Below are positions 34,319 through 43,489 of a DNA stretch of 64,000 nt, one piece after another (the first letter of the stretch is position 1; each line of letters opens with the position of its first letter). Both the position numbers and the translations under genes were made by a program. Source of the stretch: Shinella granuli (GTDB lineage Bacteria > Pseudomonadota > Alphaproteobacteria > Rhizobiales > Rhizobiaceae). Location of the stretch: assembly GCF_004341885.1 (NCBI RefSeq), contig NZ_SLVX01000024.1, positions 1 through 64,000 of the forward strand. The letters run 5' to 3'. The notes beneath the pieces were generated by a model. It did not search any database. It worked only from the letters and a program-made list of their open reading frames with translations, and was not told the origin of the DNA.

Positions 34319-36070
34319 ATGACGCTTCTGATCATTGCCTATCTGGCGGGCGCACTGACCATCCTCAGCCCGTGCATCCTGCCCATCCTTCCCTTCGTCT
34401 TCGCTCGCGCGGGGCAGCCGTTCGTGTCGAGCACGCTGCCGATGCTAGCCGGCATGGCGGCAACCTTCACGCTGGTCGCGACGCTGGCCGCGGTCGGCGG
34501 CAACTGGGCGATCCATGCCAACGAATATGGCCGCATCGCCGCGATCGGGCTCCTCGCCATCTTCGGCGCCAGCCTGCTCTCCCCCCGCATCGCGAGCATT
34601 GCCGCCCGCCCGATCGTCGACATCGGCAACAGGCTGATGAACGCCTCGGGACGCACCGGCTCGGCCCCGGCAGCCGCCCGCTCGCTGCTGCTCGGCATCG
34701 CGACCGGGCTTCTGTGGGCGCCCTGCGCCGGCCCCGTCCTCGGCATCGTACTGACCGGCGCGGCGCTCAAGGGGGCCAATCTCGAAACGACGGCGCTCCT
34801 GCTCGCCTACGCCGCCGGCGCCGCGACCTCGCTTGGCCTGGCCCTTGCGGCCGGCGGCAAGGTCTTCGCCGGCATGAAGAAGTCCCTCGGCATCGGCGAG
34901 CGGGTTCGCCAGGGGCTCGGCGTTGCGGTCCTGGCGGGCGTCGCGGCCATCGCACTCGGCCTCGATACGGGCCTGCTGGCGCGGCTTTCCTATGCCGGCA
35001 CCGCATCCTTCGAGCAGGCCGTGCTCGACCGGCTGCGCCCAACACCCCGAAGCGGGGCCGTCACCGTCGCATCCGCGGACAAGACCCAGGCCTTCCAAAG
35101 CGGCTTGCCGATCGAAGGGGCGGCCCCCTCGCTCGATGGCGCCGTCACATGGCTGAACTCGCCGCCGCTTACCACAGGGCAACTGCGCGGCAAGGTCGTC
35201 CTCGTCGATTTCTGGACCTATTCCTGCATCAACTGCATCCGCACCGTACCCTATGTCCGCGCCTGGGCGGAGAAGTACCGGGATCAGGGCCTTGTCGTCG
35301 TCGGCGTGCACGCACCGGAATTCGCCTTCGAGAAGAAGATCGGCAACGTCAGGAAGGCGGCCAGCGACCTGCGCATCACCTACCCGGTCGCGATCGACAA
35401 CGACTATGCCATCTGGCGCGCCTTCCAGAACAGCTACTGGCCGGCCCATTACCTGATCGATGCCGACGGACAGGTCCGCTACCACCATTTCGGCGAAGGC
35501 AACACCGCCGAGACCGAGCAGGCGATCCGCGATCTCCTGCGCGAGGCCGGCGGCAGGATGGCCGAAACCACGCTGGTGAACCCGGACGCGAAGGGCGCCG
35601 AGGCGGGTCCCGACCTCCGGAACATCCGCTCCGGCGAAACCTATCTCGGCTATCAGCGCGCAACGAACTTCGCCTCGCCGGAGGGCGTCGCTGCCGACAC
35701 CACGCAGACCTACACCATCGCCAGCCCCACCCTCAACCGCTGGGGCCTCTCCGGACGCTGGACCATCCACGCCGAGCAGGCGACGCTCGATCAGCCGGAC
35801 GGCCGCATCGCCTACCGCTTCAGCGCACGCGACTTGCATCTCGTCCTCGGGCCTGCCGTCGACGGCAAGCCTGTCCGCTTCGAAGTGACGATCGACGGCA
35901 AGGCGCCGGGCGCCGATCACGGCGCCGATATCGACGCGGCCGGCCGCGGCACGGTCTCCGGAACCAAGCTCTACCAGCTCGTCCGCCAGGCGGGCGCAGT
36001 GAAGGAGCGCACGTTCGAGATCCGGTTCCTCGACCCCGGCGTCGAAGCCTACGCCTTCACCTTCGGCTGA
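34319..36070 (+). CDS. DipZ-type cytochrome c biogenesis/thiol-redox protein (CcdA + TlpA-like + C-terminal domain)
   Basis: 583 residues, starting behind AAAGGAAACGACG. Residues 1-230 are CcdA/DsbD-like with six membrane segments and the redox Cys residues in LSPCILPI and WAPCAGPVLG. Residues 270-400 are a TlpA/ResA-like thioredoxin domain with CINC (YSCINCIRTVPY). Residues 430-583 are the beta-rich DipZ C-terminal domain. It moves electrons from cytoplasmic thioredoxin to periplasmic thiols. The neighbours are exported hydrolases and a two-component system. Confidence 0.88.
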   Translation: MTLLIIAYLAGALTILSPCILPILPFVFARAGQPFVSSTLPMLAGMAATFTLVATLAAVGGNWAIHANEYGRIAAIGLLAIFGASLLSPRIASIAARPIVDIGNRLMNASGRTGSAPAAARSLLLGIATGLLWAPCAGPVLGIVLTGAALKGANLETTALLLAYAAGAATSLGLALAAGGKVFAGMKKSLGIGERVRQGLGVAVLAGVAAIALGLDTGLLARLSYAGTASFEQAVLDRLRPTPRSGAVTVASADKTQAFQSGLPIEGAAPSLDGAVTWLNSPPLTTGQLRGKVVLVDFWTYSCINCIRTVPYVRAWAEKYRDQGLVVVGVHAPEFAFEKKIGNVRKAASDLRITYPVAIDNDYAIWRAFQNSYWPAHYLIDADGQVRYHHFGEGNTAETEQAIRDLLREAGGRMAETTLVNPDAKGAEAGPDLRNIRSGETYLGYQRATNFASPEGVAADTTQTYTIASPTLNRWGLSGRWTIHAEQATLDQPDGRIAYRFSARDLHLVLGPAVDGKPVRFEVTIDGKAPGADHGADIDAAGRGTVSGTKLYQLVRQAGAVKERTFEIRFLDPGVEAYAFTFG

Positions 36071-36106
36071 ACCTTCCCTCCCAAACCTGAACCACAGGAG
36101 AAAAGC

Positions 36107-36862
36107 ATGAAACAGACCCTTTCCACCCTCGCCCTCGCCCTTGCCGCCAGCGTCATCGCCTTTGCCGCGCAGGCCGCCGACGTGAAGAACATCGTCATTG
36201 TCCACGGCGCGCTTGCCGATGGCTCCGGCTGGCGCCGGGTCACCGACATTCTCGTGGGCCGCGGCTTCAACGTCACGATCGTGCAGCAGCCGATCACCTC
36301 GCTTGCCGACGACATCGCGGCCACCGGGCGGGTGCTGGCGCTCCAGGACGGGCCGACCCTGCTCGTCGGCCACAGCTATGGCGGCATCGTCATCACGGAG
36401 GCGGGCCACGATGAGAAGGTCGCCGGCCTCGTCTATGTCGCCGCCTTCCAGCCGGACAGGGGCGAAAGCCTTCTCGGCCTCGCAAGCTCGAAACCGGCGA
36501 GCGCCATGAACATTCGCGAGACCAGGGACGGCAGGTTCCTCTATATCGACCCCGCGACCTTCCCGAACGATTTCGCGGCCGACCTGCCGAAGGACGAGGC
36601 AGCCTTCCTCGCCAGGTCCCAGGTCTTTGCCGCCAAGGAGGCCTTTGCCGCGAAGGTCGGCGATCCGGCATGGAGAACCAGGAAGAGCTGGGCGATCGTC
36701 GCCACGGCGGATCGCTCGATCCATCCGGACCTCGAACGCGACATGGCCAGACGCGCCGGCAGCGATATTACCGAGATCGACGCCAGCCACGCGGTGTTCG
36801 CCTCACAGCCCGAAAAGGTCGCCGAGGTGCTCGAACGCGCGGCAAAGGCCCTCTCCCGTTAA
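36107..36862 (+). CDS. Exported alpha/beta hydrolase
   Basis: 251 residues with a Sec signal peptide (MKQTLSTLALALAASVIAFAAQAAD). The fold shows VIVHGALADGSGWR, a Ser nucleophile in LVGHSYGGIVIT and a catalytic His in IDASHAVFASQP near the C-terminus. Similar proteins are annotated as esterases of the salicylate/methylesterase-like type. It lies 36 bases after dipZ and is probably co-transcribed. Confidence 0.87.
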   Translation: MKQTLSTLALALAASVIAFAAQAADVKNIVIVHGALADGSGWRRVTDILVGRGFNVTIVQQPITSLADDIAATGRVLALQDGPTLLVGHSYGGIVITEAGHDEKVAGLVYVAAFQPDRGESLLGLASSKPASAMNIRETRDGRFLYIDPATFPNDFAADLPKDEAAFLARSQVFAAKEAFAAKVGDPAWRTRKSWAIVATADRSIHPDLERDMARRAGSDITEIDASHAVFASQPEKVAEVLERAAKALSR

Positions 36863-37131
36863 ACACGCAGCAGCCGCCGTTTAAGGCTATCACGGCAAAG
36901 GCCGCCACCAATCTGGAGGGAGCGGCGGCGGCCTGTCTTGCCGGACGAAAGCCGCCGGATTGAGCTTGCCGCAGACCGGCCTGATTGGCGGGATCGTCAT
37001 TCTCTGCGATAGGTTCGATCCTGAAGCCGGCCTTGCGGGCCGCCAACTCGCGGGAAAGCGAATCCAGGCCACGCCATGGAACCTTTCCACGTCTTCAACG
37101 TTCGGTGCAGTTGGCTCTTGAGGGGAAAAAC

Positions 37132-39102
37132 ATGCATGGGGAAGAGGCATCGGCGCTTATCGGCGAGGACCGGTACAGGCTGCTGGTGGACGCGATTACC
37201 GATTATGCCATCTACATGCTGGACCGGCAGGGCAATATCGTCAGCTGGAATGCCGGGGCGAGCCGCTTCAAGGGATATGAGGCGAAGGAGGTAATCGGGA
37301 CGCATTTCTCCCGCTTCTATCGTTCCGTCGATCGCGACAAAGGCCTTCCCTCGCTCGCCTTGAAACATGCGGCAGAGGAAGGCCGGTTTGAAGGCGAAGG
37401 CTGGCGGGTGCGCAAGGACGGGTCCGAATTTTGGGCCCATGTCATCGTTGATCCCATCCGCGACAACGATGGCAACCTCATCGCCTTTGCCAAGATCACC
37501 CGCGATCTGACCGAAAGGAAGCAGGCGGAGGAGCAGCTTCGCAAATCGGAGCAGCAGTTCCGTCTTCTCGTGCAGGGCGTCACCGACTATGCGATCTACA
37601 TGATGGACGCGGAGGGCCGCGTTTCGAGCTGGAATTCCGGCGCGGAGCGCATCAAGGGCTACCGGCCTTGCGAGATCATCGGCATGCACTTCTCCCACTT
37701 CTTTCCCGAGCAGGACAGGCTTGCCGGCATTCCGGAACAGGCGCTGGAAACCGCCCGCCGGGACGGCCGCTACGAGTCGGAAGGCTGGCGGCTGCGAAAA
37801 GACGGTACACGCTTCTGGGCCAATGCCATCATCGACGCCATCCGCGGCGGCGACGGCTCGCTGATCGGCTTTGCGAAGGTCACGCGCGACATAACGGAAA
37901 AACGCGATGCGCAGCAGGCGCTCGAACGGGCAAGGGAAGAGCTTTTCCAGGCGCAGAAGATGGAGGCGCTCGGCCAGTTGACCGGCGGCGTCGCCCATGA
38001 CTTCAACAACCTCCTGATGGCCGTCCAGGCGAGTCTCGACCTACTGCAGCGGCGCATCTCGCCCAGCCCGGAGGCACAATCCCTGATCGACAACGCCCTG
38101 CAGGCGACGCGTCGCGGGGCATCGCTCACCCAGCGGCTGCTGGCATTTTCCCGGCGTCAGGATCTGGATTTCGCGTCCGTCGATCTCTGGATGCTCATCC
38201 GTGGCATGACAGACATGCTGCAGCGTTCCATCGGCCCGGCCGTCGTCGTCGAAACGCATTTCCCCCTGAACCTGCCTTCGGTACGGACTGACCCCAACCA
38301 GATGGTGAGCGCTCTCCTCAATCTGGCGATCAACGCGCGGGACGCGATGCCGGAAGGCGGCCGTCTTGTCATTGGCGCGCGGCTTGAAGCCGATGCCGCC
38401 GCAATGCATCCCGACCTGCAGGAAGGAGCCTATCTCTGCCTCTATATCCAGGATGAGGGACACGGCATGGATCCCGACACGCTGAGAAACGCAGCATCGC
38501 CTTTCTTCACGACAAAGGGCATCGGCAAAGGGACGGGCCTTGGCCTTTCCATGGTGCAGGGATTGATGGCGCAGTCCGGCGGAAAGCTCGTGCTCCACTC
38601 CACACCCGGCGCGGGGACGACCGCGGAGCTGTGGCTCCCGGTCCTCGAAGACGGTGCAAAGGCCGTCGGATCGGCAAGGCAGGAGGGGCCATCCGAGCCG
38701 CCGCTTCCGGAAAAGGTCCACTCGCTGTCCGTCCTTGCCGTGGACGACGATCCGCTCGTGCTGATGAACACCGTCATGATGCTGGAAGACATGGGCCACA
38801 CCGTCTGCGAGGCGGGCTCCGGCACCAAGGCCCTGGCATTTCTGGCCGAGCGCAGCATCGATCTCATCGTCACCGATCAGGCCATGCCGCACATGACCGG
38901 CTCCCAGCTTGCCGATATCGTCCGCGAGCGCTGGCCGGGCATCCCGATCATTCTCGCCACAGGCTATTCGCAACTGCCGCCGGAAGCGCGCGCGGATCTG
39001 CTTCGTCTGTCCAAGCCATTCAGCGAACGCCAGCTCGAGGATGTCATACGTCGAGCCATGTCCGGCGACGGCCCGCAACCGCGCCCTTCGTACGATAGAT
39101 GA
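37132..39102 (+). CDS. Hybrid histidine kinase (PAS-PAS-HisKA-HATPase-REC), soluble
   Basis: 656 residues from the ATG at 37132, preceded by GAGGGGAAAAAC; an in-frame ATG at 36985 lacks such a site. Two PAS domains (about 17-130 and 140-265) are near copies of each other: both carry ITDYAIYM/VTDYAIYM and SWNAGASRFKGY/SWNSGAERIKGY. The kinase core has GGVAHDFNNLLMAVQ and GTGLGLSMVQGL, and the receiver has Asp in LIVTDQAMPH and a late Lys. No membrane segment. PAS domains of this kind often sense light or redox with flavin, but I cannot see a flavin Cys motif. Confidence 0.9.
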   Translation: MHGEEASALIGEDRYRLLVDAITDYAIYMLDRQGNIVSWNAGASRFKGYEAKEVIGTHFSRFYRSVDRDKGLPSLALKHAAEEGRFEGEGWRVRKDGSEFWAHVIVDPIRDNDGNLIAFAKITRDLTERKQAEEQLRKSEQQFRLLVQGVTDYAIYMMDAEGRVSSWNSGAERIKGYRPCEIIGMHFSHFFPEQDRLAGIPEQALETARRDGRYESEGWRLRKDGTRFWANAIIDAIRGGDGSLIGFAKVTRDITEKRDAQQALERAREELFQAQKMEALGQLTGGVAHDFNNLLMAVQASLDLLQRRISPSPEAQSLIDNALQATRRGASLTQRLLAFSRRQDLDFASVDLWMLIRGMTDMLQRSIGPAVVVETHFPLNLPSVRTDPNQMVSALLNLAINARDAMPEGGRLVIGARLEADAAAMHPDLQEGAYLCLYIQDEGHGMDPDTLRNAASPFFTTKGIGKGTGLGLSMVQGLMAQSGGKLVLHSTPGAGTTAELWLPVLEDGAKAVGSARQEGPSEPPLPEKVHSLSVLAVDDDPLVLMNTVMMLEDMGHTVCEAGSGTKALAFLAERSIDLIVTDQAMPHMTGSQLADIVRERWPGIPIILATGYSQLPPEARADLLRLSKPFSERQLEDVIRRAMSGDGPQPRPSYDR

Positions 39103-39180
39103 CCGATCTCGTCCGGCTTGACGAAAAACCGGGACATGCCCCATCCTTCCGGCTAAGGTCGACCGACGCATTGGGGGGAA

Positions 39181-40719
39181 GTGGGGTTGCGCGGGCTGAA
39201 CATCCATTTCACCTTGGCAAGGGCGGCCGCGATGATCATCATCGCAATGTTCGTCTCGCTGCTCCTCATGCTCGCCCTGTGGCTTACCACAAGCTACCGG
39301 GATGCCGTCCGCCGCACCGAGGAGCGAGCCATCGCGGCCTCCAAGATCGTTGCAAGCAACGTGTCCCTGCTCGATTCCCTGGCACGCCAGGCCTTGCAGC
39401 GTATCGATGAGACGCTTGGCGAAAACCTCGTGCCGGCCTCCGTCGAGGTGCGCAACATCGACGAGGCGGTGGCAGATCTGCCTGGTCAGGTGAAGGCCTA
39501 TGTGGTCGACGATACGGGTCTGACCCTCTATTCGACCGACCCCATGGTGAAGCCGATCAGCATCGTCGACCGGCCCTATTTCTCGGAGCTGGCGAAGGGA
39601 GCGAAACAGCACATTTCCAGCCTCCTGATCAGCCGCCTCAACGGTGAGCAGATTTTTGCCTTCAGCCGCAGGCTGGAGCGAAACGGGCGCTTCGCTGGCG
39701 CCGCCGTCGTTTCCTTCGAGGTCAAGGTCCTCGCCGATGTCTGGGAAGCCGTCGATCTCGGCCCGAACTCCACCGTCAGCTTCGCCCGGTCCGATGGCCA
39801 GCTCGTCGCGCGCTATCCGCTCGCGGACGGACCGCTCGACATGAGCAAATACGTGCTGTTCACGGATTACCTGCCCAAGGCCCCGGACGGCACCTACGAC
39901 GCCATCTCGCCCGTCGATGGCGCCCACCGGATCGTCGCCTATCGAACCGTCGACGGCACCGGGCTCATCGCACTAGCTTCCGCCGACCACGATTTCGGCA
40001 TCCAGCGTTTCTGGCGGGATGTGACGGTGGCGATCTCGGTGCTGATCCTGGCAAGCGTCAGCCTTCTTGCCGCGGGCCAGTGGATCCGCCACCTGCGGCA
40101 ACGCGACGCCGCGCAGTCCCAGTTGCTGAAAAATGCGCTTGCGGACAATCAGCTGCTTCTTCGCGAGATCCACCACCGCGTCAAGAACAACCTGCAGGCC
40201 GTTCAGAGCATCATCCAGCTCCAGCGCCTGCCGGCGGACGTCCAGCAATCGCTGGCCGATCGCATCTCCTCCATGGTTGCCGTACACGAGCAGATCTACC
40301 GGCATGACGAATTCTCCCGCCTCTGCGCACGCGACCTTGTGGCCTCCGTCGTGGAGAAGCTGGTAAACGCCTATGGCGCGTCCGTCGCCGTGGACTACGA
40401 CATCGACGAGCTTGCCATTTCGACCGACAATGCGACCCCGCTCGCCCTGCTGACGAGCGAACTTCTGACCAACATCCTGAAATATGCCTTTGCGGACGGC
40501 CGCGAGGGCAGGATTTCCATCGCGCTCAAGGCGATCGGGGAACGCCGGGCCCGGCTCACCGTGCGCGACAACGGTGTCGGCTTTGATCCGCAAACGATGC
40601 GGCAGGGCATGGGGAGCCGCCTGATCCGGGGTGTCGTCAACCAGTTGAACGGCACGCACACCTTCGACGGAAGCAATGGAACCACATTTACCGCCGAACT
40701 CGATATCGTGGAGCCGTAA
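39181..40719 (+). CDS. Membrane sensor histidine kinase, HisKA_2 type with Cache-like sensor
   Basis: 512 residues from a GTG at 39181 behind GGGGGGAA. Membrane segment about 15-42, a periplasmic dCache-like domain (VDDTGLTLYSTDPMVKPI, VDRPYFSELAKG), a second membrane segment near 280-300, then the HisKA_2 phospho-acceptor region LLREIHHRVKNNLQAVQS and an HATPase domain ending GSRLIRGVVNQLNG. HisKA_2 kinases often act in general stress or light signalling in alphaproteobacteria. It is 78 bases after the hybrid kinase; no response regulator follows. Confidence 0.88.
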   Translation: MGLRGLNIHFTLARAAAMIIIAMFVSLLLMLALWLTTSYRDAVRRTEERAIAASKIVASNVSLLDSLARQALQRIDETLGENLVPASVEVRNIDEAVADLPGQVKAYVVDDTGLTLYSTDPMVKPISIVDRPYFSELAKGAKQHISSLLISRLNGEQIFAFSRRLERNGRFAGAAVVSFEVKVLADVWEAVDLGPNSTVSFARSDGQLVARYPLADGPLDMSKYVLFTDYLPKAPDGTYDAISPVDGAHRIVAYRTVDGTGLIALASADHDFGIQRFWRDVTVAISVLILASVSLLAAGQWIRHLRQRDAAQSQLLKNALADNQLLLREIHHRVKNNLQAVQSIIQLQRLPADVQQSLADRISSMVAVHEQIYRHDEFSRLCARDLVASVVEKLVNAYGASVAVDYDIDELAISTDNATPLALLTSELLTNILKYAFADGREGRISIALKAIGERRARLTVRDNGVGFDPQTMRQGMGSRLIRGVVNQLNGTHTFDGSNGTTFTAELDIVEP

Positions 40720-40879
40720 GTACGCCGCAGGCCAGAGCGGGGGCTCAGGCAGGCGATCCCTTGACGGCAAAGCGCCACGGCGTTCGGCGGAAGACCCTTC
40801 GAGGCCTCGCACCATGCGAATTCATCTGCAAATCTGGACGGTTGCCCAAAATTCTGAACCGTCGAGGATCCGGGCAGCT

Positions 40880-42247
40880 TTACGGCCGGTACGGGCTTTG
40901 GCTCCGGAAGGTTGAAGCCGGATGGCTCGCGGGAAGGCGGTCGCCTGCGCCGAAGAGGCGGTCGCGCAGGCTGGATCCGCCGTAGGATGTCTTGTAGCGG
41001 CCGCGCTCCTGCAGGACCGGCACGACGAGATCGACGAAGTCCTCATAGCATTCGGGCGTCACGGTGCGGGCCAGGTTGAAGCCGTCGATCTCGCCGTCGT
41101 CGATCCAGCTTTCCAGCTCGTCGGCGATCGCCTCCGGCGTGCCGACGAGGAGCGGATAGCGCCCGCCGAGGGCCAGTTCGCCGAGGAGCTGCCTTTTGGT
41201 CCACTGCTTCTTCTTCGCAAGTTCGGTCGCCGACTGGATGGCATTCGACGTGCCGTATTCGATCGGATCGTCGAGGCCGTAGCGGGAGAAGTCGATGCCC
41301 GTGCTCGCCGAGAAATGCGCCAGCCCCGCTTCCGGGCTCGCATAGCCGAGATAGTCGCGATGTTTTTCGCGCGCCTCCTCGTCGGTCCGGCCGGGAATGA
41401 TGGAAATGCCGATGAAGATCTTGATGTCCTCCGGCGCGCGGCCGGCGGCAACGGCTTCCGCCCGCAGCGTGCGCGCGGTCGAAAGGGCGGCCTGCCTGTC
41501 CACCGCGGTCACGAAGACGCATTCGGCATGGCGCGCGGCGAAGCGGCGGCCGCGGCCCGACGTGCCCGCCTGGTAGAGGACCGGGGTGCGTTGCCGGGAG
41601 GGTTCTGCAAGGTGGTAGCCCTCGACGCGGTAGAACGGGCCGTCATGCCGGATCGCCCTGACCCTGGCGGGGTCGGCATAGACACGCGCCGCCTTGTCCC
41701 CGCGCACGGCATCGTCGTCCCAGCTTCCCTCCCAGAGCTTGTAGAGGACGTCGAGATAGTCTTCCGCACGGTCATAGCGCGTATCGTGCGCCGTCAGCGC
41801 ATCCTGCCCGATGGCGCGCGCCGCGCTGTCGAGATAGCCGGTCACGATGTTCCAGCCGATGCGGCCGTCCGTCAGGTGGTCGAGCGTCGAGATGCGGCGC
41901 GCGAACGTATAGGGCGGCTCGGCATTGGCGTTGACGGTGAGGCCGAAACCGAGATTTTCCGTGACCGCCGCCATGGCCGAAACGAGCATGAGCGGATCGT
42001 TGACCGGAAGCTGGATGGATTCCGTCAGCGTCAGGTCGACCGAGCGCTGGTAGACATCATACACGCCGATGATGTCGGCGATGAAGATGCCGTCGAAGAG
42101 ACCGCGCTCCAGCGTCTTCGCCAGCGACGTCCAGTAGGCGAGCGTCTTGTAGTCGACCGACCTGTCGCGCGGATGCGCCCAGAGGCCGTGATTGATGTGG
42201 CCGACGCTGTTCATGTTGAATGCGTTCAGGAGGATCTGCTTTTTCAT
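40880..42247 (-). CDS. FMN-dependent monooxygenase, NtaA/SnaA/DszA family
   Basis: 455 residues, normal for this luciferase-like subfamily. N-terminal KKQILLNAFNMNSVGHINHG, FMN-site WNIVTGYLDSAARAIG and VLYQAGTSGRGRRFAARHAE are typical. Members oxidise nitrilotriacetate, dibenzothiophene sulfone or dialkyl sulfones with reduced flavin from a separate reductase, which is not in this window. It is the last gene of a sulfur-scavenging operon starting at 48201. Confidence 0.9.
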   Translation of the reverse strand: MKKQILLNAFNMNSVGHINHGLWAHPRDRSVDYKTLAYWTSLAKTLERGLFDGIFIADIIGVYDVYQRSVDLTLTESIQLPVNDPLMLVSAMAAVTENLGFGLTVNANAEPPYTFARRISTLDHLTDGRIGWNIVTGYLDSAARAIGQDALTAHDTRYDRAEDYLDVLYKLWEGSWDDDAVRGDKAARVYADPARVRAIRHDGPFYRVEGYHLAEPSRQRTPVLYQAGTSGRGRRFAARHAECVFVTAVDRQAALSTARTLRAEAVAAGRAPEDIKIFIGISIIPGRTDEEAREKHRDYLGYASPEAGLAHFSASTGIDFSRYGLDDPIEYGTSNAIQSATELAKKKQWTKRQLLGELALGGRYPLLVGTPEAIADELESWIDDGEIDGFNLARTVTPECYEDFVDLVVPVLQERGRYKTSYGGSSLRDRLFGAGDRLPASHPASTFRSQSPYRP

Positions 42248-42256
42248 GTCGGTCCG

Positions 42257-43477
42257 TCAGATGGCGCCGTGCCGCGGCGGGCGCTTGCCGTTGAGATGGA
42301 AATTGCCGACCGCCTGGTATTTCCAGCGGACGGGATCGTGGAGCGTATGCGTGCGAACGTTGCGCCAATAGCGGTCCAGGTTGTCCTCGCTTTGCGTCGA
42401 GGACGTGCCGGAAAGCTCGAACAGCTTGTCGGCCGCAAGCAGGCCTGCCTTGGTCGTCAGGATTCGCGCCTGCGCAACGGCGATCGACGCGCGCGCCACG
42501 CTGTCCTCGTCCGGCACACGCTGCGCCGCGTCGACGAGGGCGCCCGCGCGGTCGACCAGCGCTTCCGCCGCGCGCAGCCGCACCCGGACATGGCCGACCT
42601 GGTGCAGCGTCAACGGGTCCTCGGAGGCCTTCTCCACGCCGGAATCGAGCCAGGGCCGCGCCCTCGCCCGCACGTAGCGCAAGGTTTCCTCGAAGGCGCC
42701 GAGACCGATGCCGAGGTCGATCGCCGCATGCATGATCTGCGCGTGCGGCCCGATCGTCGTCGGCCGGTCGAACGAGGCCTTGAAGGGCACCACCCATTCC
42801 GGCTCGACGCGCACGCGGCTGAACGTGACGGAGCCGCTTCCGGTCACGCGCTGGCCGAAGCCGTCCCAGTCGTCGATGACCGTCACGCCCGGGGCATTGC
42901 GCGGGACGAAAGCAAGATAGGTGACGTCCGAGCCTGCGTCGTCCGCCACCACGAGGGTCGGGATCCAGTGCGCATAGATGGCGCCGGTGCAGTAGAATTT
43001 CTCGCCCTCGACATACCAGCCCGCGGGATCGCGCACGAGCCTCGTGCGCCGCTTGAAATCCCGCGTGCCGATTTCCGCCAGCGCATTGCCGAGGCGGTCG
43101 CCGGCAAGCACCCGGTCGAAGAAGAAGCGCTTCTGCGTCTCCGAACCGCCGACCCGCAGCACTTCCAACGCATAGAAATGGTTCTGCGGAATCTGGGCGA
43201 GCGAGCCGTCCGCGGCGGCGATGGTGGCGATGACGCGGGCGAGCGTGACCGTCGAGATTTCCGCGCCGCCATAGGCCCGCGGTATGGTCGCGCCCCACAG
43301 GCCGCTTGCGGTGTAGCGTTCGAGTTCGTCCCAGGGCAGGCGCCGCTCGGCATCGCGCAAGACGGCATCGCGCGCGAAATCGGCAGCGAGTTGCCGTGCC
43401 GTTTCGAGCGCATGCGCATCATCCCGGATGAGCACGGGGCGTGGCTTGGCGGATGCCTGGAAGGCCGTCGAGATCAT
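42257..43477 (-). CDS. Acyl-CoA-dehydrogenase-fold monooxygenase, SfnB/DszC-like (paralogue 1)
   Basis: 406 residues. The flavin acyl-CoA dehydrogenase fold shows in LPWDELERYTASGLWGATIP, IPQNHFYALEVLRVGG and WRNVRTHTLHDPVRWKYQ. SfnB and DszC relatives use reduced FMN to oxidise sulfones or thiophenes for sulfur acquisition. It is closely related to the gene at 43490, and both sit with a methionine-type importer. Confidence 0.87.
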   Translation of the reverse strand: MISTAFQASAKPRPVLIRDDAHALETARQLAADFARDAVLRDAERRLPWDELERYTASGLWGATIPRAYGGAEISTVTLARVIATIAAADGSLAQIPQNHFYALEVLRVGGSETQKRFFFDRVLAGDRLGNALAEIGTRDFKRRTRLVRDPAGWYVEGEKFYCTGAIYAHWIPTLVVADDAGSDVTYLAFVPRNAPGVTVIDDWDGFGQRVTGSGSVTFSRVRVEPEWVVPFKASFDRPTTIGPHAQIMHAAIDLGIGLGAFEETLRYVRARARPWLDSGVEKASEDPLTLHQVGHVRVRLRAAEALVDRAGALVDAAQRVPDEDSVARASIAVAQARILTTKAGLLAADKLFELSGTSSTQSEDNLDRYWRNVRTHTLHDPVRWKYQAVGNFHLNGKRPPRHGAI

Positions 43478-43489
43478 GGCGTCCCCCTC

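Noticed and set aside
34445-36790. Minus-strand open frame of 781 codons
   Set aside because: It is antisense to dipZ and the hydrolase at 36107, both of which have clear domains, starts and ribosome sites.
40837-40863. 7-bp inverted repeat GACGGTT/AACCGTC as terminator between convergent genes
   Set aside because: The 13-base loop is long and no T-run follows, so evidence for termination is too weak.
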